A stretch of DNA of 7,043 nucleotides, from positions 2,070 to 9,112 of the forward strand of contig DMRR01000244.1 of the NCBI GenBank assembly GCA_003455275.1, read 5' to 3'. Positions within the stretch are counted from its first letter, which is position 1. Each line of letters starts with the position of its first letter. The DNA is from Bacteroidota bacterium (GTDB taxonomy: Bacteria; Bacteroidota; Bacteroidia; Chitinophagales; UBA10324). Shown piece after piece: positions 4,601-7,043 of the stretch. The notes under the pieces were generated by a model, which saw only the letters and a list, made by a program, of their open reading frames with translations, was not told the origin of the DNA and searched no databases. The position numbers and the translations under genes are program-made.

Positions 4601-7021
4601 TTACTGTTTCACAAATTTTGAAATCCAGACACTACCGTTTTTCAATTTCAATCTGAGAAAAAACACACCGGCAGAAAAGCGACTGACATCAACGACAATG
4701 TCATCCGTTTGAAACCTGTTATCCTTCGGGTGAAATGTTTCCATTCCTCTGCCCAATACATCCATGATTTCAATTTCATTAATTTCAAATTGATTACTTA
4801 TGATCGAGAGTTTATCACTAACCGGATTCGGATAAATCATAAAGTCATTCTCAGAAAAAATTTCCGGGACTGAAATATTTTTTGCAGTGTCAATTACTTC
4901 AAACCGGTCGAAGCCAGCTTCCAGTATATTACCGGTAGTGGATTGGTCAGCTGTCCTGATAATGAATGTCATGTTGTTGCTGAGTTCAACAAAATCTTTA
5001 ATACGAAAATCTTCATACAACCACTGACTTAGTGTTGAAGTATCAGCGATTAGATAATCAATCAGCTTGGTTGAATCTCCATTGCTGATAAATAGTTTCA
5101 ATGAATCATTTGGTACTCCGGAGCCACCACCATCATAAAACCATTTGTAACAATTAATGCGGGGATCATAACTGTTGCTCAAATCAAAAACCGGTGATGT
5201 AAGTATCGCACTTCCATTATCTACATCATGGTCTGCGGCATTGCCTCCTCCGTTGTCTGTGACAAAACATTTGCTTCCAAAATCATTCGTGACATCAACG
5301 CCCGGGTTTGAAATATGATTTCCATTTACAGTTTCAACTGGCACAGCCCTCTCCCACGCTCCTGTGCTTGCTGTTCCTGAAGGTGTCCATCCAAAATCAT
5401 AAAGAAAATCATCGTAGTACCCCGCAGGCAAAGCCATTGCGAATCCTAGAGAAGATGAATCAAGCAGAACTGAAGAAAGTTTGCGCGTCACATGTCCCCA
5501 CTTGCCTGCATATATGTCATAGCTTAATGTATAAATCTGGTTAAGATGCGCAACTCCGCTGGCATCTGCTGTAAATGAAAATGAATATTGAAAATTATCA
5601 GTTAAATAAACTTCTGCATTTGGAATTGGATCACCGGTTGCCGAATCATTCACTGTAATTGTAATATCAAATGGAATATCGGGAACCAACTGAACATTAA
5701 GGATTACAGTTTGTGCACTGTCCAGTTGAACATTGTGAATCACTTTTGTAAAATAGCCAGGATGAGAAAACTGTATGTCATAGAGTCCCTGGTTTACCAA
5801 GCCGGTTTTATAAACACCGGTAAAATCAGTTGAATCATACACGGACTGAGATAGAATTTGAACCATAACTCCATTAAGCAAAGCAGATGAAAAAGTATCT
5901 GTAACCACTCCCTGCAAGCGACAGGCTTTCTGATAGTGTGGGGCCAGAACAAATAAACCACTCTGCATGTCAGAGATTATTAAGTTGTGTGACGGAAGCC
6001 ACGGATAAACACCCCAATCACCATCATAACCCTGACCGCTTCCGGCATAAGTATCGTAAGCTCCTACTTCAATTATGTTTGAAGGATCGGATACATCAAA
6101 AATCACAACCCCGTCGCGGTAATAACTCACAACCGCAAAATCGTCATTATAAAGATGAACATTATGAATGGCTGAGTTTGATCCTGGATTAGATCGGGCA
6201 TTATCAAGATGTGAAATATTACCAAGGTTAGCCACATCATACGAAGCAAGAGGTCCATTAGGTTTTTCATCTGTAGTAAATGTGTAATGATTATCGTGGG
6301 TTGGCCATGAGTTGTGAGTAAATGCGAGCGGTGTTGTTATCTGTGCCAGAGAAACAAAATTGTTTGGATCGCTTACATTAAAAACCTCGAGCCGGCCCTG
6401 ATAAACTTCAGCTGCCCATAGGGTATCGCCACGGACAAATCCATCATGAATATAATTGCCATTGTATTGACCAAGATATGTTGGGTTGTCAGGATCAGCA
6501 TTCAAATCGAATATCATGGCGCCACGCTGCGCTTGCGATAGTCCATTGTAAGTATTAAATCCGAACAAGTACAAGATTCCATTCTCATCAACAAAACAAG
6601 TGTGCGCCCTTTTTAAATCATTAGAAAAAAAATGATGATAACTGATATTGGAAGATGGAAGGTTAGTAAGATTAATAATTAGCAGAGCACTGTCTTGCTC
6701 ATTAGTTACATAAGCATGTTTGTTAAAAATTTTTATCTCCCGCCAGACAATTGTACCCGATGCCGGTTGTGCTGATGGAACTGAAGAAACCAAAACAGGA
6801 TTCACCGGATCAGTGACATTGAAGATGGAAACGCCTTCCCAGGTTCCCACAAGCGCATATTCATTTCCAACTGTATCTACATAACCCCAAATATTTGAAT
6901 AAGCATTTGTCCAGTTAACATTACTTTGAAGCGTAAGGTTAAAGTCAGCAGTTTGGGCTTTGGAAACTGTCAACTTCAATAAAAATATTATGATAAATAA
7001 ATTGAAAAAGAATTTTTTCAT
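4601..7021 (-). CDS. Secreted choice-of-anchor B family protein with T9SS type A sorting domain
   Basis: This is a large secreted, probably surface-attached protein of unknown function. The 806-residue product starts with a signal peptide (MKKFFFN, hydrophobic core to about 19, likely cleavage after SKAQ). Residues about 30-362 form a choice-of-anchor-B domain made of LVIVD-like repeats such as VSIFNVTDPVNPVLV (64-78), LEVFNVSDPNN (211-221) and VVIFDVSDPSN (305-315), with conserved His-rich stretches (IHDGF, THNSWPTHDNH, IHNVH). Two carboxypeptidase-regulatory-like beta-sandwich domains follow (about 367-447 and 450-530). Next is a MAM/ConA-like domain (about 535-711: GWTPSGTASTGAWERAVP, GSKCFVTDNGGG, LTSPVFDLS). 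The C-terminal T9SS sorting domain (about 726-806) contains IYPNPVSDKLSI, DVLGR, LSAG-like FSAGVFFLRL, and ends SKFVKQ. It should cross the inner membrane by Sec and the outer membrane by T9SS, after which the tail is normally removed and replaced by an anchor. No catalytic motif is evident. The start at 7021 is in frame with the signal peptide; only 22 bases of upstream sequence are present, so the promoter cannot be judged. Confidence 0.9.
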   Translation of the reverse strand: MKKFFFNLFIIIFLLKLTVSKAQTADFNLTLQSNVNWTNAYSNIWGYVDTVGNEYALVGTWEGVSIFNVTDPVNPVLVSSVPSAQPASGTIVWREIKIFNKHAYVTNEQDSALLIINLTNLPSSNISYHHFFSNDLKRAHTCFVDENGILYLFGFNTYNGLSQAQRGAMIFDLNADPDNPTYLGQYNGNYIHDGFVRGDTLWAAEVYQGRLEVFNVSDPNNFVSLAQITTPLAFTHNSWPTHDNHYTFTTDEKPNGPLASYDVANLGNISHLDNARSNPGSNSAIHNVHLYNDDFAVVSYYRDGVVIFDVSDPSNIIEVGAYDTYAGSGQGYDGDWGVYPWLPSHNLIISDMQSGLFVLAPHYQKACRLQGVVTDTFSSALLNGVMVQILSQSVYDSTDFTGVYKTGLVNQGLYDIQFSHPGYFTKVIHNVQLDSAQTVILNVQLVPDIPFDITITVNDSATGDPIPNAEVYLTDNFQYSFSFTADASGVAHLNQIYTLSYDIYAGKWGHVTRKLSSVLLDSSSLGFAMALPAGYYDDFLYDFGWTPSGTASTGAWERAVPVETVNGNHISNPGVDVTNDFGSKCFVTDNGGGNAADHDVDNGSAILTSPVFDLSNSYDPRINCYKWFYDGGGSGVPNDSLKLFISNGDSTKLIDYLIADTSTLSQWLYEDFRIKDFVELSNNMTFIIRTADQSTTGNILEAGFDRFEVIDTAKNISVPEIFSENDFMIYPNPVSDKLSIISNQFEINEIEIMDVLGRGMETFHPKDNRFQTDDIVVDVSRFSAGVFFLRLKLKNGSVWISKFVKQ

Positions 7022-7043
7022 AAGACTTGTTTTGAGAATGGAA

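Noticed and set aside
4509..4712. Plus-strand ORF covering the 99-base gap
   Set aside because: Half of it is antisense to the T9SS sorting domain. The amino-acid content looks like translated AT-rich noncoding DNA.
4601..7021. Secreted hydrolase or peptidase, suggested by the carboxypeptidase-regulatory-like domains
   Set aside because: These domains are non-catalytic beta-sandwiches common in surface proteins. No zinc-peptidase or other catalytic motif was seen elsewhere in the protein.
1..7043. Mobile element, phage, CRISPR or defence island
   Set aside because: I saw no transposase, integrase, terminal inverted repeats, regularly spaced direct repeats or nuclease/toxin genes. The gene content is housekeeping plus envelope proteins.

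Overview
The window looks like a Bacteroidota chromosome, probably from the Chitinophagales/Saprospirales/Sphingobacteriales side, although the sequence cannot settle the order. Four things support this: a TonB-dependent receptor with an N-terminal carboxypeptidase-regulatory-like domain, a secreted protein ending in a type IX secretion (T9SS type A) sorting domain, start codons without clear Shine-Dalgarno sequences, and moderately AT-rich DNA with very AT-rich gaps. There are no tRNA or rRNA genes, CRISPR arrays, transposases or phage genes.

The left third (1-2043, plus strand) is a compact housekeeping cluster. It holds truB (tRNA pseudouridine-55 synthase, 5' end cut off by the window), ribF (riboflavin kinase/FAD synthetase), which overlaps the end of truB, and rlmH (23S rRNA pseudouridine-1915 methyltransferase) 11 bases later. 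All three look intact where visible. Two modify RNA and one makes FMN and FAD.

The gap at 2044-2230 lies between converging genes. It holds two weak hairpins and, on the minus strand, a 25-codon hydrophobic reading frame that gains a start codon if one A is added to a run of four. This could be a broken or misread small membrane-protein gene, or chance.

The right two thirds (2231-7021, minus strand) hold two large envelope genes in tandem, 99 bases apart. The upstream gene (4601-7021) encodes a secreted choice-of-anchor-B protein with seven propeller-like repeats, two carboxypeptidase-regulatory-like domains, a MAM/ConA-like domain and a T9SS sorting tail. The downstream gene (2231-4501) encodes an outer-membrane TonB-dependent receptor of unknown substrate with no SusD partner in view. 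The gap between them has a short palindrome with a T run and a possible Bacteroidota-type promoter, so co-transcription is uncertain.

No obviously new multi-gene system is visible. The points most worth checking are the cryptic small membrane ORF, the seven-repeat propeller in the T9SS protein, and whether that protein and the receptor work together.
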